DNA from: Halobacteriales archaeon QS_5_68_33
GTDB taxonomy: Archaea > Halobacteriota > Halobacteria > Halobacteriales > Haloarculaceae
NCBI GenBank assembly: GCA_003023785.1
Contig: PXRS01000002.1
Span: forward strand, 1 to 32,426
Direction: 5' to 3'
DNA: 32,426 bases
Shown: positions 1 through 8,523 of the stretch, in pieces
Layout: each line of letters begins with the position of its first letter
How positions within the stretch are numbered: position 1 is the stretch's first letter
Notes under the pieces: model-generated
What the model was told of the DNA's origin: nothing
Database searches by the model: none
What the model saw: only the letters and a program-made list of their open reading frames with translations
Made by a program: the position numbers and the translations under genes

Positions 1-6
1 TTTACT

Positions 7-22
7 GAGTGAGTGCTTACTT
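7..22. promoter_or_regulatory. Operator-like palindrome, left copy
   Basis: The site reads GAGTGAGTGCTTACTT. It matches a second site at 670-685 on the other side of the TetR-family gene; the shared core is GAGTGAGTG(T/C)T(T/C)ACT. Each has a G/T-rich left arm and an A/C-rich right arm, the usual shape of a TetR operator. This copy lies past the 3' end of the regulator, so it would serve a gene starting just left of the window, perhaps a transporter or enzyme under control of the regulator. Binding is inferred from position and repetition only. Confidence 0.5.
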
Positions 23-63
23 ATTCTCCGAAGGTCGAGACCTGAGCGCGTCGGTTGGTCCGT

Positions 64-663
64 TCAGCCGTCGGCGAGCAGGCTGTCGACGTAGGCCGAC
101 CAGCCCCGTCGCAGGTCCGCGCCGACATCCATCTCCAGGGCGACGTGAAACCCGGTCGACCCGTCGGCAGCCGCGAGCAGGAACGCGGCCGTCGCGTCGG
201 GGTCGACCTCCCGGAAGGTGCCGTCTCCGACGCCCTCCCGGATGATGTCGGCGAGCGCGTCCAGCGTCGCCCCCTCCAGTTCCCGAAGCGGGTCGCGCAG
301 CGTCTCGTTGTAGGGGGCGTGGGAGAGCAGTTCCATCACGGCGACGTGCAGCCCCGCTCGCTCGTCGCCAGGCGCGACGAACAGGCGCTCACAGGCCGCC
401 CGCAGTCGCGTCTCGGAGTCCTCGCGGTCGTCGTCGGTCAGTTCCGCCGCCTGTGCAGCGGCGGCCCCGTCGAGAAACGCGGCGATCATCTCGTCCTTGC
501 TATCGTAGTGGTAGTAGAGGCCGGCCTCGCTCTTGTCGTACTCCGCGGCGATCTTCGCGGTCGTCAGCCGCTCGTATCCGTGTTTCGCGAGCGCGGCGCC
601 GATCGCCTCGGCTATTTCGGCCTTCGCGTCCGGCGGCACGCTGTCACCGGTCTCGTCGTCCAT
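64..663 (-). CDS. TetR/AcrR family transcriptional regulator
   Basis: The protein has 199 residues, a normal size for the family. The N-terminal helix-turn-helix is clear at about residues 14-60: a helix ending in HGYERLTT, then KIAAEYDKSEAGLYYHYDSK, the classical Tyr-Tyr-His-Tyr segment of TetR recognition helices. The remainder is an alpha-helical ligand-binding and dimerisation region that does not show which ligand is sensed. Proteins of this family usually repress their own gene and a neighbouring transporter or catabolic gene. Operator-like sites lie in the promoter (670-685) and beyond the 3' end (7-22), consistent with self-repression and control of a gene left of the window. It is a single gene on the minus strand. 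The ligand is unknown. Confidence 0.9.
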   Translation of the reverse strand: MDDETGDSVPPDAKAEIAEAIGAALAKHGYERLTTAKIAAEYDKSEAGLYYHYDSKDEMIAAFLDGAAAAQAAELTDDDREDSETRLRAACERLFVAPGDERAGLHVAVMELLSHAPYNETLRDPLRELEGATLDALADIIREGVGDGTFREVDPDATAAFLLAAADGSTGFHVALEMDVGADLRRGWSAYVDSLLADG

Positions 664-669
664 ACGCGT

Positions 670-685
670 GAGTGAGTGTTCACTC
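670..685. promoter_or_regulatory. Operator-like palindrome in the TetR gene promoter
   Basis: GAGTGAGTGTTCACTC lies 7 bases upstream of the regulator's ATG. It contains the inverted repeat GAGTG-TT-CACTC and shares its 15-base core with the site at 7-22. Its place over the expected transcription start suggests autorepression. Confidence 0.55.
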
Positions 686-723
686 GCTTGGGCGTTTCGG
701 CTCCTCGCGATGGCGAGTGAGAG

Positions 724-837
724 TCATACTGTCGGACACAAGTGATGCCACCGCTCCGGTGACTGTTTCGGGGTCTTCGAGATGCGTGTCCCCGAACGTC
801 GACGAGCACGTTCACGTACTTGTGTCCGACAGTATCA
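724..837. repeat. Inverted-repeat element, family A, copy 1
   Basis: A 114-base element with ends TACTGTCGGACACAAGT and ACTTGTGTCCGACAGTA, an exact 17-base inverted repeat. It is flanked by TCA at 724-726 and TCA at 835-837, which looks like a 3-base target duplication. A second copy with the same ends and a related interior lies at 12970-13084. It sits 64 bases downstream of the rps2 stop, between that operon end and the TetR promoter. It has no coding capacity. A MITE-like element or a mobile terminator are the main readings. Confidence 0.85.
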
Positions 838-901
838 AGAGCCGGCCGGAACCGGCGGCTACCGGGCGAGCGGACGGTCGAAGGACGGTCGGAAAGGCGG
901 C

Positions 902-1687
902 TCAGAGTTCGGTCTCGAAGTCCTCGAGCGCGTAGGCGGGTTCGGCGCCGCGGCGGTCCAGCGTCTCGTTGGCGAGCAGCCAGTAGACCACCGAGAGGGC
1001 CTTGCGCCCCTTGTTGTTGGTCGGGATGACCAGGTCGACGTTGGCGGTCTGGTTGTTGGAGTCACACATCGCGATGACCGGGATGCCGACCGTGATGGCC
1101 TCCTTGACGGCCTGTGCGTCCCCGATGGGGTCGGTGACGACCACCACGTCGGGTTCGATGTAGCCGTCGTAGTCCGGGTTGGTGAGCGTGCCCGGGATGA
1201 ACCGGCCGGTGCGAGCGCGCGCGCCGACGGCCTCGGCGAACTTCTCCGCGGGGAAGCGGCCGTACTGGCGCGAGGAGGCCACGAGGATCTGCTCGGGCTC
1301 GTAGTTCGCGAGAAAGTCGGCCGCCGTCCGGATGCGGCTGTCGGTCGTGCTCACGTCGAGCACGTACAGCCCGTCGGTCCGAACGCGGTGGATGAACCGC
1401 TCCATGTCCTCGGTCTTTTGCTGGGTGCCGATGTGGGCGCCCGCGCCGAGGTAGTCCTCGACCGGGATGAGGAGGTCGGCCTCCTCGTCGGGCATGACGT
1501 CCTCGTCGAACGCCGGCCCCGTCTCCGCCTCCGCCTCGGCGTCGGCCGCCTCGGCCGCGCCGTCGTCTGTCGCGTCGGTCCCAGTGGCCTGTTCTGCTGT
1601 CGTGGGCCCCGCCTCGTCATCGCCGTCGACCTCGGGGTCGACGTCCGATTCCGCGGCGTCGAGGCCTTCTCGTTCGTTTCCGCTCAT
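902..1687 (-). CDS. rps2: Small-subunit ribosomal protein uS2
   Basis: Protein S2 of the 30S subunit, 261 residues. The conserved body starts near residue 75 ([17 protein letters not shown]), continues through [12 protein letters not shown] and ends with IVTDPIGDA-like and [16 protein letters not shown] segments typical of archaeal S2. The first 70 or so residues are an extremely acidic Glu/Asp/Ala extension, as in haloarchaeal homologues adapted to high internal salt. The start ATG overlaps the stop of eno by 4 bases, so this is the last gene of the long minus-strand operon that begins at the tRNA-Ser. A family A inverted-repeat element follows 64 bases after the stop and may mark the transcript end. 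Confidence 0.97.
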   Translation of the reverse strand: MSGNEREGLDAAESDVDPEVDGDDEAGPTTAEQATGTDATDDGAAEAADAEAEAETGPAFDEDVMPDEEADLLIPVEDYLGAGAHIGTQQKTEDMERFIHRVRTDGLYVLDVSTTDSRIRTAADFLANYEPEQILVASSRQYGRFPAEKFAEAVGARARTGRFIPGTLTNPDYDGYIEPDVVVVTDPIGDAQAVKEAITVGIPVIAMCDSNNQTANVDLVIPTNNKGRKALSVVYWLLANETLDRRGAEPAYALEDFETEL

Positions 1688-2889
1688 ACTGCGTTGTTCT
1701 CGATCCTGATGAGTTCGTTCAGCTTCGCCGTGCGCTCGCCGCCGACCGCGCCCGTCTTGACGAACGGCGCGTCCGTGGCGACGGCGAGGTGTGCGATCGT
1801 CGCGTCCTCCGTCTCGCCGCTCCGGTGGGAGACGACGTGACCGTACCTGTTCTCGACCGCGAGCTCGATCGCGTCGAACGCGTCCGAGAGCGTCCCGATC
1901 TGGTTGGGCTTGACCAGGATGCTGTTACCGGCACCCTGCTGAATGCCCGTCCCCAGGCGGTCGACGTTCGTGACGAACAGGTCGTCGCCACAGACCAGCG
2001 TCCGGTCGCCGACCCGCTCGGTGAGGGCGGCAAAGCCCTCGTAGTCGTCCTCGTCCAGCGGGTCCTCGACGTACTTGAGGTCGTACTCGTCGACCAGGTC
2101 CGCGACGTACTCGATCTGCTCCTCGGTAGAGCGAACCCGGTCGCCGTAGACGTAGCCGCCCTCCTCGGCGTCGTACATCTCGGCGGCGGCGACGTCCAGG
2201 CCGAACCGGACCTCGAAGCCGACCTCGTCAGCGACGGCCTTCGTCGCCTCGTCGACGACCTCGAACGCTTCGGCGTCGTCGATGGCGGGGGCCCAGGCGC
2301 CCTCGTCGCCCTTGCCGGCGGGCACGCCGCGGTCGGCCAGGATGTCGTGGACCTTCCGGTGGACCGCCGCGTTGGCGAAGACCGCCTCCGTCACGGAGGG
2401 CGCGCCCACGGGCGCCGAGAGGAACTCCTGGATGTCCGTCGCGTCGGCGGCGTGTTCGCCCCCGCCGACGACGTTCCCCAGCGGGATGGGGAAGTTCTCG
2501 CCCCGGAAGGTGCCCCCGAGATGCTGGTAGAGCGGTGCACCCAGGACGTCGGCGCCGGCCTTGGCTGCGGCCATCGAGATGGCGACGGCGCTGTTGGCGC
2601 CGATCCCCGAGAAGTCATCGGTTCCGTCGGCGGCGTGCAGCGCCCGGTCGACCTCGCGCTGGTTGCCGGCGTGGACCTCCCCCACCAGTCGGGGGACGGC
2701 GTCCTCGCGGGCGGCGGCGATGGCCTCGCTCGCCGGCCGCTCGACGGCCTCGTACTCGCCCGTGGAAGCGCCGGAGGGCGCTGCCGCGCGGCCGAACCCG
2801 CCCGATCCCGTCAGGACGTCGGCCTCGACGGTCGGGTTGCCCCGCGAGTCGAGCACGCGGCGCAGTCGGACGTCGGTGACGAGCGTCAC
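1684..2889 (-). CDS. eno: Enolase (phosphopyruvate hydratase)
   Basis: Interconverts 2-phosphoglycerate and phosphoenolpyruvate in lower glycolysis and gluconeogenesis; Mg-dependent and cytosolic. The protein has 401 residues, close to the usual archaeal length. Visible signatures are the N-terminal [14 protein letters not shown] and [10 protein letters not shown]-like segment, GDDLFVTN at 301-308 (metal ligand Asp), KPNQIGT at 327-333 (catalytic Lys) and SHRSGETED at 354-362 (active-site loop). It lies between rpoK and rps2, the standard haloarchaeal and general archaeal arrangement, so its expression is tied to the transcription/translation operon. It starts 28 bases after the rpoK stop and overlaps rps2 by 4 bases. 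Confidence 0.97.
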   Translation of the reverse strand: MTLVTDVRLRRVLDSRGNPTVEADVLTGSGGFGRAAAPSGASTGEYEAVERPASEAIAAAREDAVPRLVGEVHAGNQREVDRALHAADGTDDFSGIGANSAVAISMAAAKAGADVLGAPLYQHLGGTFRGENFPIPLGNVVGGGEHAADATDIQEFLSAPVGAPSVTEAVFANAAVHRKVHDILADRGVPAGKGDEGAWAPAIDDAEAFEVVDEATKAVADEVGFEVRFGLDVAAAEMYDAEEGGYVYGDRVRSTEEQIEYVADLVDEYDLKYVEDPLDEDDYEGFAALTERVGDRTLVCGDDLFVTNVDRLGTGIQQGAGNSILVKPNQIGTLSDAFDAIELAVENRYGHVVSHRSGETEDATIAHLAVATDAPFVKTGAVGGERTAKLNELIRIENNAV

Positions 2890-2917
2890 GCGCGGTCACC
2901 CCGGACGCGCCGGGACA

Positions 2918-3094
2918 TCACGACCCCTCCCGGTTGACCGTGAACGGGAGCACGTCGGCGTCGTACTCCTCGGCGGCGATGAGGATGGGCTGGGTCTGCT
3001 CGGTGTCGACGAGGACGGGCGCCCCGTAGGCGACCTGCAGCGCTCGCGCACCGATGATGCGGGCCCGTTCGTAGCGGTTGTACTGCTGGCTCAT
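2918..3094 (-). CDS. rpoK: DNA-directed RNA polymerase subunit K (Rpo6)
   Basis: Small RNA polymerase subunit corresponding to eukaryotic Rpb6 and bacterial omega; it clamps the largest subunit during assembly. The protein has 58 residues. The core [19 protein letters not shown] followed by [15 protein letters not shown] is diagnostic of the family. The chosen ATG overlaps the rpoN stop by 4 bases (ATGA), which fits translational coupling in this operon; a longer upstream reading frame is the shadow of rpoN. Certain as to family. Confidence 0.96.
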   Translation of the reverse strand: MSQQYNRYERARIIGARALQVAYGAPVLVDTEQTQPILIAAEEYDADVLPFTVNREGS

Positions 3095-3285
3095 TGGTAG
3101 GGTGCGACGATGTCGACCAGGTCCTTGTGCGAGACGAGCATGCGCCGACAGCAGTGGCGCTCGACGCCGAGTTCGTCCAGCACCTGCTCGGGGTCCTCCT
3201 CGCCCTCGCGGGTGCGAGCCCTGAACTCCTCCCAGTGCTCGCCGACCACGTTGCCACAGGTGAAACACCGGACCGGAACCATCAT
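3091..3285 (-). CDS. rpoN: DNA-directed RNA polymerase subunit N (Rpo10)
   Basis: Zinc-binding RNA polymerase subunit equivalent to Rpb10, part of the Rpo3/10/11/12 assembly platform. It has 64 residues beginning [18 protein letters not shown], with zinc ligands C7, C10, C45 and C46 (CxxC then CC in RHCCRRM). The second Met is an equally possible start. It overlaps rpoK by 4 bases and follows rps9 by 7 bases. It partners directly with rpoD, which lies upstream in the same operon. Confidence 0.97.
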   Translation of the reverse strand: MMVPVRCFTCGNVVGEHWEEFRARTREGEEDPEQVLDELGVERHCCRRMLVSHKDLVDIVAPYQ

Positions 3286-3292
3286 GGCGAGA

Positions 3293-3691
3293 TCACCTGT
3301 AGGATTTCTGGTAGCGGGCCCGTGCGCCGGGGCCGCCCCACTTCTTGGACTCGCGCTGACGGACGTCGTTGACCAGCAGCGACCGGTCGAACTCCATGTA
3401 GGCGTCCCGCAACTCGGCGTCGTTGGTGTGCTGGACGAGCCCGCGCGCGATGGCCGTGCGTGCGGCGTCGGCCTGGCCCATGACGCCCCCGCCCTCGACG
3501 TCGACGTCGACGTCGACGCCCTCGCGGAGTTCGTCGTCGGCCAGCCGGAACGGTTCGAGCATCTTCAGCTGGGCCAGTTCGGGTTCGACCAGCTCGACCG
3601 GCTGTGCGTTGATGCGAACGCGGCCCTCGCCCTCGCTGATGGTCGCGCGGGCGACGGCCGTCTTCTTCTTGCCTGATGTGTTCGTTACCAT
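3293..3691 (-). CDS. rps9: Small-subunit ribosomal protein uS9
   Basis: S9 of the 30S subunit, 132 residues. The N-terminal [22 protein letters not shown] and the C-terminal basic tail ending in [11 protein letters not shown] are hallmarks; this tail reaches the P-site tRNA in known ribosome structures. A central [19 protein letters not shown] segment is also conserved. The gene overlaps the end of rpl13 by 7 bases, the standard L13-S9 pair. Confidence 0.97.
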   Translation of the reverse strand: MVTNTSGKKKTAVARATISEGEGRVRINAQPVELVEPELAQLKMLEPFRLADDELREGVDVDVDVEGGGVMGQADAARTAIARGLVQHTNDAELRDAYMEFDRSLLVNDVRQRESKKWGGPGARARYQKSYR

Positions 3692-4122
3692 GTCTGTGTG
3701 GCTCCGAGCGCTTCGCTCACTTCGCCCAGGTGGACGAACTTGATGTTCGAGAGCCGATCCAGCGACGTGCCCTCCAGCACTTCCCCGTCTTCGTCGTAGG
3801 GGTTGCCCACGTAGACGCGGACGTTCGAGAGCGCCTCGCGACCGCGGTCTTTCCTGTGGGGCACCATGCCGCGCACCGAGCGCTTGAAGATGCCGTCCGG
3901 GCGCTTGGGGTAGGCGGGCCCGCGGTCCGAACCGACCCGGCGTCGCTCCCGGTAGGTCTCGACCGTGTCCTCACGAGAACCCGTGATGACCGCCTGTTCG
4001 GCGTTGACGACGGCGACCTTCTCGCCGTCGAGGGCGCGCTCGGCGACCTGGGAGGCGACCCGACCCATGATGCAGTCCCGCGCGTCGACGACCGCGTCGG
4101 CGTCGAACTCGGCGAGGCTCAT
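3685..4122 (-). CDS. rpl13: Large-subunit ribosomal protein uL13
   Basis: L13 of the 50S subunit, 145 residues. Conserved segments are [19 protein letters not shown] near the N-terminus, [31 protein letters not shown]-type RNA-binding region in the middle and VYVGNPYDE towards the end. Its ATG overlaps the rpl18e stop by 4 bases and its stop overlaps the rps9 start, so the three genes are translationally coupled. Confidence 0.97.
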   Translation of the reverse strand: MSLAEFDADAVVDARDCIMGRVASQVAERALDGEKVAVVNAEQAVITGSREDTVETYRERRRVGSDRGPAYPKRPDGIFKRSVRGMVPHRKDRGREALSNVRVYVGNPYDEDGEVLEGTSLDRLSNIKFVHLGEVSEALGATQTW

Positions 4123-4469
4123 CGGATCACCCGCACGTTCGATCCCTCGGGGTTGTTTTCGAGTACCTGTTCGAGCGTGGCAGTCTCGCCGGCCTGGTCG
4201 ATCTTCGTCTCGGCGGTGCCGGAGAAGTCGACCGCGGCGACGGTGACGTCTTTTTGCAGGACGCCGCTGCCGAGCACCTTGCCGGGCACGACCACGGTCT
4301 CGTCCTCCCGGGCGTATCGCTCGATACGACCCAGGTTGACTTCCGCGTGGGTGCGCCGGGGCTTCTCCAGGCGCTCGGCGACGTCGTCCCAGACGTCACT
4401 GCCCGATTCCCGGGCTGTCGCCTTCAGGTCGGCGATGAGACTGTTGAGTCTGGGGTTTGTCTTGCTCAT
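4119..4469 (-). CDS. rpl18e: Large-subunit ribosomal protein eL18
   Basis: Archaeal/eukaryotic ribosomal protein L18e, 116 residues, an assembly protein of the 50S subunit. Recognisable parts are [19 protein letters not shown] at the N-terminus, the basic [15 protein letters not shown] segment and [20 protein letters not shown]. The ATG is only 9 bases downstream of the 3' end of tRNA-Leu, so the message must be released by tRNA processing or be made with the tRNA as its leader. Confidence 0.96.
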   Translation of the reverse strand: MSKTNPRLNSLIADLKATARESGSDVWDDVAERLEKPRRTHAEVNLGRIERYAREDETVVVPGKVLGSGVLQKDVTVAAVDFSGTAETKIDQAGETATLEQVLENNPEGSNVRVIR

Positions 4470-4478
4470 GAACGAGAG

Positions 4479-4563
4479 TGCAGGGAGCAGGATTTGAACC
4501 TGCGGACCCCTACGGGACAGCGCCCTGAACGCTGCGCCGTTGGCCTGACTTGGCTATCCCTGC
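4479..4563 (-). tRNA. tRNA-Leu (anticodon CAG)
   Basis: An 85-base class II tRNA on the minus strand. The acceptor stem pairs GCAGGGA with TCCCTGC, followed by discriminator A. The anticodon stem CAGCG/CGCTG closes a loop TTCAGGG, giving anticodon CAG. A long variable arm and a GGTTCAAATCC T-loop are present. CCA is not encoded. No intron is seen. It lies 195 bases after rpoD and 9 bases before rpl18e. Confidence 0.96.
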
Positions 4564-4758
4564 GCGCTTTGTTGGTTTTCGCGTGCCCCCTCAAACCGCT
4601 TTCGATCGCCGTCGGGTCGAGTCGACCGACCGCCGGACGGCGAGGTGCCGACCGGCCGGTCGCGACCGCACCCGACGCTCGGCCGGCAACGCGCGGGGTC
4701 CCACGCGGCGCCGGGCGGGCGTCCACAGCGTCGATGCTCGGTCGGGGGCCTGTCATCC
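4564..4758 (-). other. Spacer between rpoD and tRNA-Leu with a possible internal promoter
   Basis: This 195-base stretch has no convincing gene. On the minus strand the rpoD stop region reads CAATTATAAGG, the most AT-rich spot in the operon. It could act as a TATA box giving the tRNA-Leu/rpl18e part its own transcription start about 25 bases further on. A 96-codon reading frame here is rich in Arg and Ala, runs through the tRNA and was not accepted. Confidence 0.35.
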
Positions 4759-5574
4759 TTATAATTGTACCGCGTCGCGGAGTTCGTCCGCGCGGTCGCG
4801 CAGCGAGTCGACCGCCCGGAGCACCAGTTCGTCGACGGACAGCGAGCCGTCGGTCTCGACGTGGAACACGAACGCGTTCTCGACGTCGTGCACTTCGAGT
4901 TCCTTGCCCGGGTAGCGGTCGGTGAGGTCGTTGTCGAACGCCTCGGTCGCGACCAGTTCGCCGTCTCGCGGCTCCTCGCCGCTCGACCCTGCCGAGGCGC
5001 GGGACGCCTCGCGCTCCTCGATGACCCCGCGGAGGATGTCGGACTCCTCGTCCTCGAACTCGCCCCTGTCGCCGACGACCTCCACCGTCTGGAGGTGCCG
5101 GTAGCCGACCGCGACGCCGCCCTGGTGTTTGGCGTGTTCGTGGCCGCGGTCGAGCACGGCGTCGGCATCGAGTTCCAGCCGCTGGCCGGGCTTCAGGTCG
5201 ATGATCGGGATGTTCTCGTCGGCCGGCCGGACGAGGTCGTCGCTCGTGACGATGTCGCCCGAGTAGGCCGTGACCGTCTCCATGGTGCTCTCGCGCTCGG
5301 GGCCCTGGACGTCGAGCGACAGCGTGACCGTGTCGCCGGCCTCGAAGCCGTCGAGCGGCGTCGTCAGCGGCACCAGGCCGAGGCGGAGCGCGATCTGCTC
5401 GTCGAACATCACGCTGGAGTTCTCGACGACGCGGAGTTCGTCGACCGAGAAGGTCGGCACGTCCGCTATCATCGCCCGCCGGATCCCGTTGGCGAACGCG
5501 GGCGTGATGTTCCGCACGAGGAACCGGGCCTCGCGGTCGCCCCGGTCCACGAACTCGACCTCGTAGTCCGACAT
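4759..5574 (-). CDS. rpoD: DNA-directed RNA polymerase subunit D (Rpo3)
   Basis: Equivalent of Rpb3 and of the bacterial alpha subunit N-domain; with Rpo11, Rpo10 and Rpo12 it forms the assembly platform. The protein has 271 residues. The motif [20 protein letters not shown] near residues 17-36 and [20 protein letters not shown] around 52-71 are diagnostic, and the C-terminal dimerisation helix carries [10 protein letters not shown]. Many archaeal homologues have a ferredoxin-like domain 3 with cluster-binding cysteines; this protein contains no cysteine at all, so no Fe-S cluster can form. The start ATG is 2 bases after the rps11 stop. The longer reading frame upstream is a shadow of rps11. 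Confidence 0.97.
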   Translation of the reverse strand: MSDYEVEFVDRGDREARFLVRNITPAFANGIRRAMIADVPTFSVDELRVVENSSVMFDEQIALRLGLVPLTTPLDGFEAGDTVTLSLDVQGPERESTMETVTAYSGDIVTSDDLVRPADENIPIIDLKPGQRLELDADAVLDRGHEHAKHQGGVAVGYRHLQTVEVVGDRGEFEDEESDILRGVIEEREASRASAGSSGEEPRDGELVATEAFDNDLTDRYPGKELEVHDVENAFVFHVETDGSLSVDELVLRAVDSLRDRADELRDAVQL

Positions 5575-5576
5575 CG

Positions 5577-5966
5577 TCAGAATCCCGCGTTCTTGGGCGC
5601 GCGGGTGCCGTCGTGGGGAACGGGCGTGACGTCCTCGATCCGGCCGATCTCCAGGCCCGCGCGGGCCAGCGCCCGGATGCTCGCCTGCGCGCCCGGCCCG
5701 GCGTTGGTCTGCTGGTTGCCGCCGGGACCGCGCACGCGGACGTGGACCCCCTCGATGCCCTGCGCGAGCACCTCCTCGGCGACGACTTCGGCCATCTGCA
5801 TCGCCGCGTAGGCCGAGGCCTCGTCGCGGTTCTGCTTGACGACCGTGCCGCCCGAGGACTTGGCGAGCGTCTCCGCGCCCGTCTCGTCGGTGATCGTGAT
5901 GATCGTGTTGTTGAACGATGCGTGCACGTGGGCGATGCCCCACTTGCCGTCTTCGGATTCGCTCAT
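5577..5966 (-). CDS. rps11: Small-subunit ribosomal protein uS11
   Basis: S11 of the 30S platform, 129 residues. Key segments are [19 protein letters not shown], the [22 protein letters not shown] region, [11 protein letters not shown] and the C-terminal [16 protein letters not shown], which contacts 16S rRNA near the mRNA exit. The ATG overlaps the rps4 stop by 4 bases. Confidence 0.97.
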   Translation of the reverse strand: MSESEDGKWGIAHVHASFNNTIITITDETGAETLAKSSGGTVVKQNRDEASAYAAMQMAEVVAEEVLAQGIEGVHVRVRGPGGNQQTNAGPGAQASIRALARAGLEIGRIEDVTPVPHDGTRAPKNAGF

Positions 5967-6484
5967 TGGTTGTCCTCCGCGCGTTCGGGATGGAGTTCGT
6001 CTGTCAGCGGGCTGGCCGAGTCGAACGCGACGGCGTCCTCCTCGGCGGCGGCCACCTTCCTCGACGAGCGTGTCACCCGCCGGCCGTCGACGGTGATGTG
6101 GCCGTGAGCGACGAACTGCCGCGCCTGGCTGGTCGTGTTGGCCAGCCCCTTCCGGTAGACCACGGTCTGCAGGCGCCGTTCGAGGATGTCCGTCACGTCC
6201 AGCGACAGGATGTCGTCGAGCGAGTCGTTCTCGCCGAGCACGCCGATACGCTTGAGGCGCGCGAGGAACTCCTCGGTCTCGCGGTCGGCCTCGGCGCTGT
6301 CGACCTGGCCGAGCAGTTTCCGCGCCTCGCGGCGGTAGGCCCGCAGTTCCGAGCGGGCCCGCCAGAGTTCCTCCTTGTTCTTGAGGCCGTACTGGCCGAT
6401 GAGGCCGGCCTCCTCGCTGATGCGTTCGCCCTGGTAGGGATGGTTGGGCGTCTCGTAGAACTTGGTGTTGCTACCGAGCGCCAT
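5963..6484 (-). CDS. rps4: Small-subunit ribosomal protein uS4
   Basis: S4, a primary 16S rRNA-binding protein, 173 residues. The N-terminal [16 protein letters not shown] and [20 protein letters not shown] are archaeal-type, and the S4 RNA-binding domain is visible around residues 105-150 ([17 protein letters not shown], then [17 protein letters not shown]). Its start shares one base with the stop of rps13 and its stop overlaps rps11. Confidence 0.97.
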   Translation of the reverse strand: MALGSNTKFYETPNHPYQGERISEEAGLIGQYGLKNKEELWRARSELRAYRREARKLLGQVDSAEADRETEEFLARLKRIGVLGENDSLDDILSLDVTDILERRLQTVVYRKGLANTTSQARQFVAHGHITVDGRRVTRSSRKVAAAEEDAVAFDSASPLTDELHPERAEDNQ

Positions 6485-7014
6485 TACTCGTCACCCTCCT
6501 CGGCGGCTTCCTCCTCGGCCTGTTCCTCGCGGATGGCCTCGACGTTGACGCCGATAGTACCTTCGGACCGGCCGGTGGACTTGGTGCGCTGCCCGCGGAC
6601 CTTCTGGCCGCGCTTGTGGCGCACGCCCTTGTAGGAGTCTATCATCTTCATGCGGTTGATGTCCTGCCGGCGGGTCAACTCGAGGTCGTTGCCGGTCTCG
6701 TGGGTGGTCCCACCCTCGAAGAAGTCGTTGCGGTGGTTCGTCAGCCAGTCGGGGGCCTCCTCGGCGAACCCTTCGACGAGTTCCACCACCTCGTCGATGG
6801 TGTCGTCGTCGAGTTTGCCGAAGACCGCCCGGCGGTCGACGTCGGCCTCTGCCGCAATGATGCGGGCCGCGCGGTGGCCGATGCCGTTCAGTTCCGTCAG
6901 CGACCGCTCGACGGACTTCGTGCCGTCGAGGTCGGTCTGGCCGATGCGGACGAAGTATCGGATATCCTCCTCCTCCTCGTCCCCGTCGGCCGTGTCTGGG
7001 TCTTCTGCACTCAT
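6484..7014 (-). CDS. rps13: Small-subunit ribosomal protein uS13
   Basis: S13 of the 30S head, 176 residues. The start at 7014 gives an acidic leader ([19 protein letters not shown]) and then [20 protein letters not shown]. The helix-hairpin-helix part [19 protein letters not shown] and the basic C-terminal region with [18 protein letters not shown] are typical. Frames extending further upstream run through the tRNA-Ser and are not real. It is the first protein gene of the operon, 15 bases after the tRNA. Confidence 0.97.
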   Translation of the reverse strand: MSAEDPDTADGDEEEEDIRYFVRIGQTDLDGTKSVERSLTELNGIGHRAARIIAAEADVDRRAVFGKLDDDTIDEVVELVEGFAEEAPDWLTNHRNDFFEGGTTHETGNDLELTRRQDINRMKMIDSYKGVRHKRGQKVRGQRTKSTGRSEGTIGVNVEAIREEQAEEEAAEEGDE

Positions 7015-7029
7015 GTTTCGTGTTGTGAG

Positions 7030-7114
7030 CGTCGTGGCGGGGATTCGAACCCCGGAGGCTGTGCGCCACAGAGTTAGCAACCCTGCGCCTTGGGCCAGGC
7101 TAGGCTACCACGAC
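7030..7114 (-). tRNA. tRNA-Ser (anticodon GCT)
   Basis: An 85-base class II tRNA on the minus strand. The acceptor stem pairs GTCGTGG with CCACGAC and the discriminator is G, as expected for serine. The anticodon loop TTGCTAA gives GCT, reading AGC and AGT codons. A long variable arm and the T-loop GGTTCGAATCC are clear. CCA is not encoded. It opens the ribosomal/RNA polymerase operon, 15 bases before rps13. Confidence 0.96.
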
Positions 7115-7207
7115 TCGCGTTCGGTCGGTTACTGGCGCGCGCCGACGCCGCGTCGGCCACTCGGGGCCGCTCCCCCTGCACGAGCGTGTTCGTGCTACCG
7201 CTCCCGG

Positions 7208-7220
7208 TCTATAAAAACGT
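7208..7220 (-). promoter_or_regulatory. TATA box for the tRNA-Ser/rps13 operon
   Basis: On the minus strand the sequence reads ACGTTTTTATAGA, a strong haloarchaeal TATA-like box in a GC-rich background. It lies about 95 bases before the tRNA 5' end and would start transcription near 7180-7185. It is the only strong box upstream of the operon in this gap. Confidence 0.6.
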
Positions 7221-7344
7221 CACGAAACCCCGTTCCCACCGGGCCGACGGGGACTCCCGCACGACCGACGCGGAACCGCCAGGAGGCGACGATACCCCCG
7301 TCGCGTCGCCACGGCGACAAGACTTATGCTCGCGACGGCGAACA

Positions 7345-7785
7345 GTGTTCGACGTGTTCGCCCTCCGTCACCTCCTGCTCGCGGTCGCGAGCGTCGCCCT
7401 CCTCATCGGCGGCGGGTACGGCGCCGTGACGGGTGCCCAGTCGATGGACACGTGCGGGGGCAGCGTCCTGGTCGCGGAATCAGTCGACGAGGCCGACGCG
7501 AACGAGGCCGAGAACCGCGTCGCGTTCTCGGCTCTCACGGCGACGCGACAGGACCTGGCCGAACGTGCCATCGACGGTGAGCGGCCCGCCGTCGACGCCG
7601 AAACGTGGCCCTGGACCGAGAGTGCAGTCGTCGTCGAGTACCGGGGGGAGTACTACCGGTTCTACGCCGTCACCACCGAGTGTCCGGTGCCGCCGTCGCT
7701 GACCATGGGTGTCGGCGCGCTGGGGATACTGGCGGGAGTCGCCGGGTTTGCCCTCACGGGTCGCGGGTTCGTCCGGGAGCGATAG
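7345..7785 (+). CDS. Small two-pass membrane protein, unknown function
   Basis: I do not recognise this family. From a GTG at 7345 the protein has 146 residues; a second GTG three codons later is equally possible. A TATA-like ACTTATG at 7322-7328 fits a leaderless start here. One hydrophobic helix lies near the N-terminus (HLLLAVASVALLIGGGYGAV) and one near the C-terminus (LTMGVGALGILAGVAGFAL), bracketing an acidic domain of about 90 residues that would face outside. That domain has two cysteines (in DTCGGS and TTECPVP) that could form a disulfide. It includes a VVVEYRGEYYRFYAVTTEC strand-rich segment. Transcription converges on the VapC gene. Confidence 0.7.
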   Translation: MFDVFALRHLLLAVASVALLIGGGYGAVTGAQSMDTCGGSVLVAESVDEADANEAENRVAFSALTATRQDLAERAIDGERPAVDAETWPWTESAVVVEYRGEYYRFYAVTTECPVPPSLTMGVGALGILAGVAGFALTGRGFVRER

Positions 7786-7801
7786 GGCGGTTCGGCGTAG
7801 G

Positions 7802-8230
7802 TCACTCGAAGGGGTTCTCGGCCGTCGCCAGACGCGTGACCGACTCGACCGCGTCGAAGTCGTCGTCGAACGAATAGAGGTAGTCGATTCCCTCCCGCTC
7901 CATGTACGCGACGACCGTCGCGTCGCCGAACGCGAGGCCGTCGTAGGTTTCGAAGAGCTCGACGGCGCGGTGAAAATCTTTCTGTGGCGTGTGAATCACC
8001 TCGAATCCGGCGGACTCGTTCAGTCGGGTGTACGTTTCGACCGCTTTCCCGTGGCGCCGCCGGTCGTGTATCCAGTTCAGCGTCTCCGTCACGACGTAGT
8101 TGGTTACCCGGCCGGTAGGCAGCATCCCGTGGTCGATACCCCCGACGATCTCGGAGGCGACGTCGTGGTACTGGTCCTGGGAGTCCGCTATCCCGACGAG
8201 GACGCTGGTGTCGACGGCCGCGACGGCCAT
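7802..8230 (-). CDS. vapC: PIN-domain ribonuclease toxin, VapC family
   Basis: A 142-residue PIN-domain protein. The acidic metal-binding residues of the fold are present: D7 (AAVDTSVL), E49 (VVTETLNW), D103 (LAFGDATVVAY) and the SFDDDFD cluster at 120-126. VapC proteins cut specific RNAs, often tRNAs or rRNA, and are held inactive by their VapB partner. The gene starts inside the stop of the antitoxin gene (TGATG junction), the classic coupled toxin-antitoxin order with antitoxin first. The RNA target cannot be read from the sequence. Confidence 0.92.
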   Translation of the reverse strand: MAVAAVDTSVLVGIADSQDQYHDVASEIVGGIDHGMLPTGRVTNYVVTETLNWIHDRRRHGKAVETYTRLNESAGFEVIHTPQKDFHRAVELFETYDGLAFGDATVVAYMEREGIDYLYSFDDDFDAVESVTRLATAENPFE

Positions 8231-8496
8231 CAGGTGTCCTCCGAGAACGCTGGATCGTCTTCGTGTCCGGCGAGGTCGTGCGTTTCGAGACCGTCACCGC
8301 CCATCGGGACGGCCTCGAAGTCGTCGAACGCGCCGTAGCGCTGCCGGACGACCTCGACGGTGAGGTCACCGTCTTCAACGTGCCACCGCAGTTTGTCGCC
8401 GGGTTCGATGTCGAGGCGGTCCCGCAACGACGCCGGGATCGTGACCATCCCCCTGTCGCTGACTTTCGTCTCCTGTGGGGGGTCCTCCGTCGCCAT
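8230..8496 (-). CDS. vapB: AbrB/MazE-type antitoxin of the VapBC pair
   Basis: An 88-residue protein with a SpoVT/AbrB DNA-binding domain at about residues 10-50 (VSDRGMVTIPASLRDRLDIE, then PGDKLRW and a VEDGDLTVEVV strand). The acidic C-terminal part, rich in Asp and Glu, would be the segment that wraps the toxin. The ATG at 8496 was chosen because it gives the normal length and leaves an operator-like repeat and promoter upstream. Coupled to vapC by a TGATG overlap. Such antitoxins usually repress their own operon. Confidence 0.9.
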   Translation of the reverse strand: MATEDPPQETKVSDRGMVTIPASLRDRLDIEPGDKLRWHVEDGDLTVEVVRQRYGAFDDFEAVPMGGDGLETHDLAGHEDDPAFSEDT

Positions 8497-8523
8497 ATCC
8501 GACGGTTCTCCCTTCTCGCCTTT

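Noticed and set aside
782-1840. Long plus-strand open frame opposite rps2
   Set aside because: High-GC antisense shadow of the ribosomal protein gene; no start signal, and the frame has no recognisable protein features.
4466-4756. Minus-strand frame starting just after the rpoD stop
   Set aside because: Passes through tRNA-Leu and has an Arg/Pro/Ala-rich composition with no conserved look.
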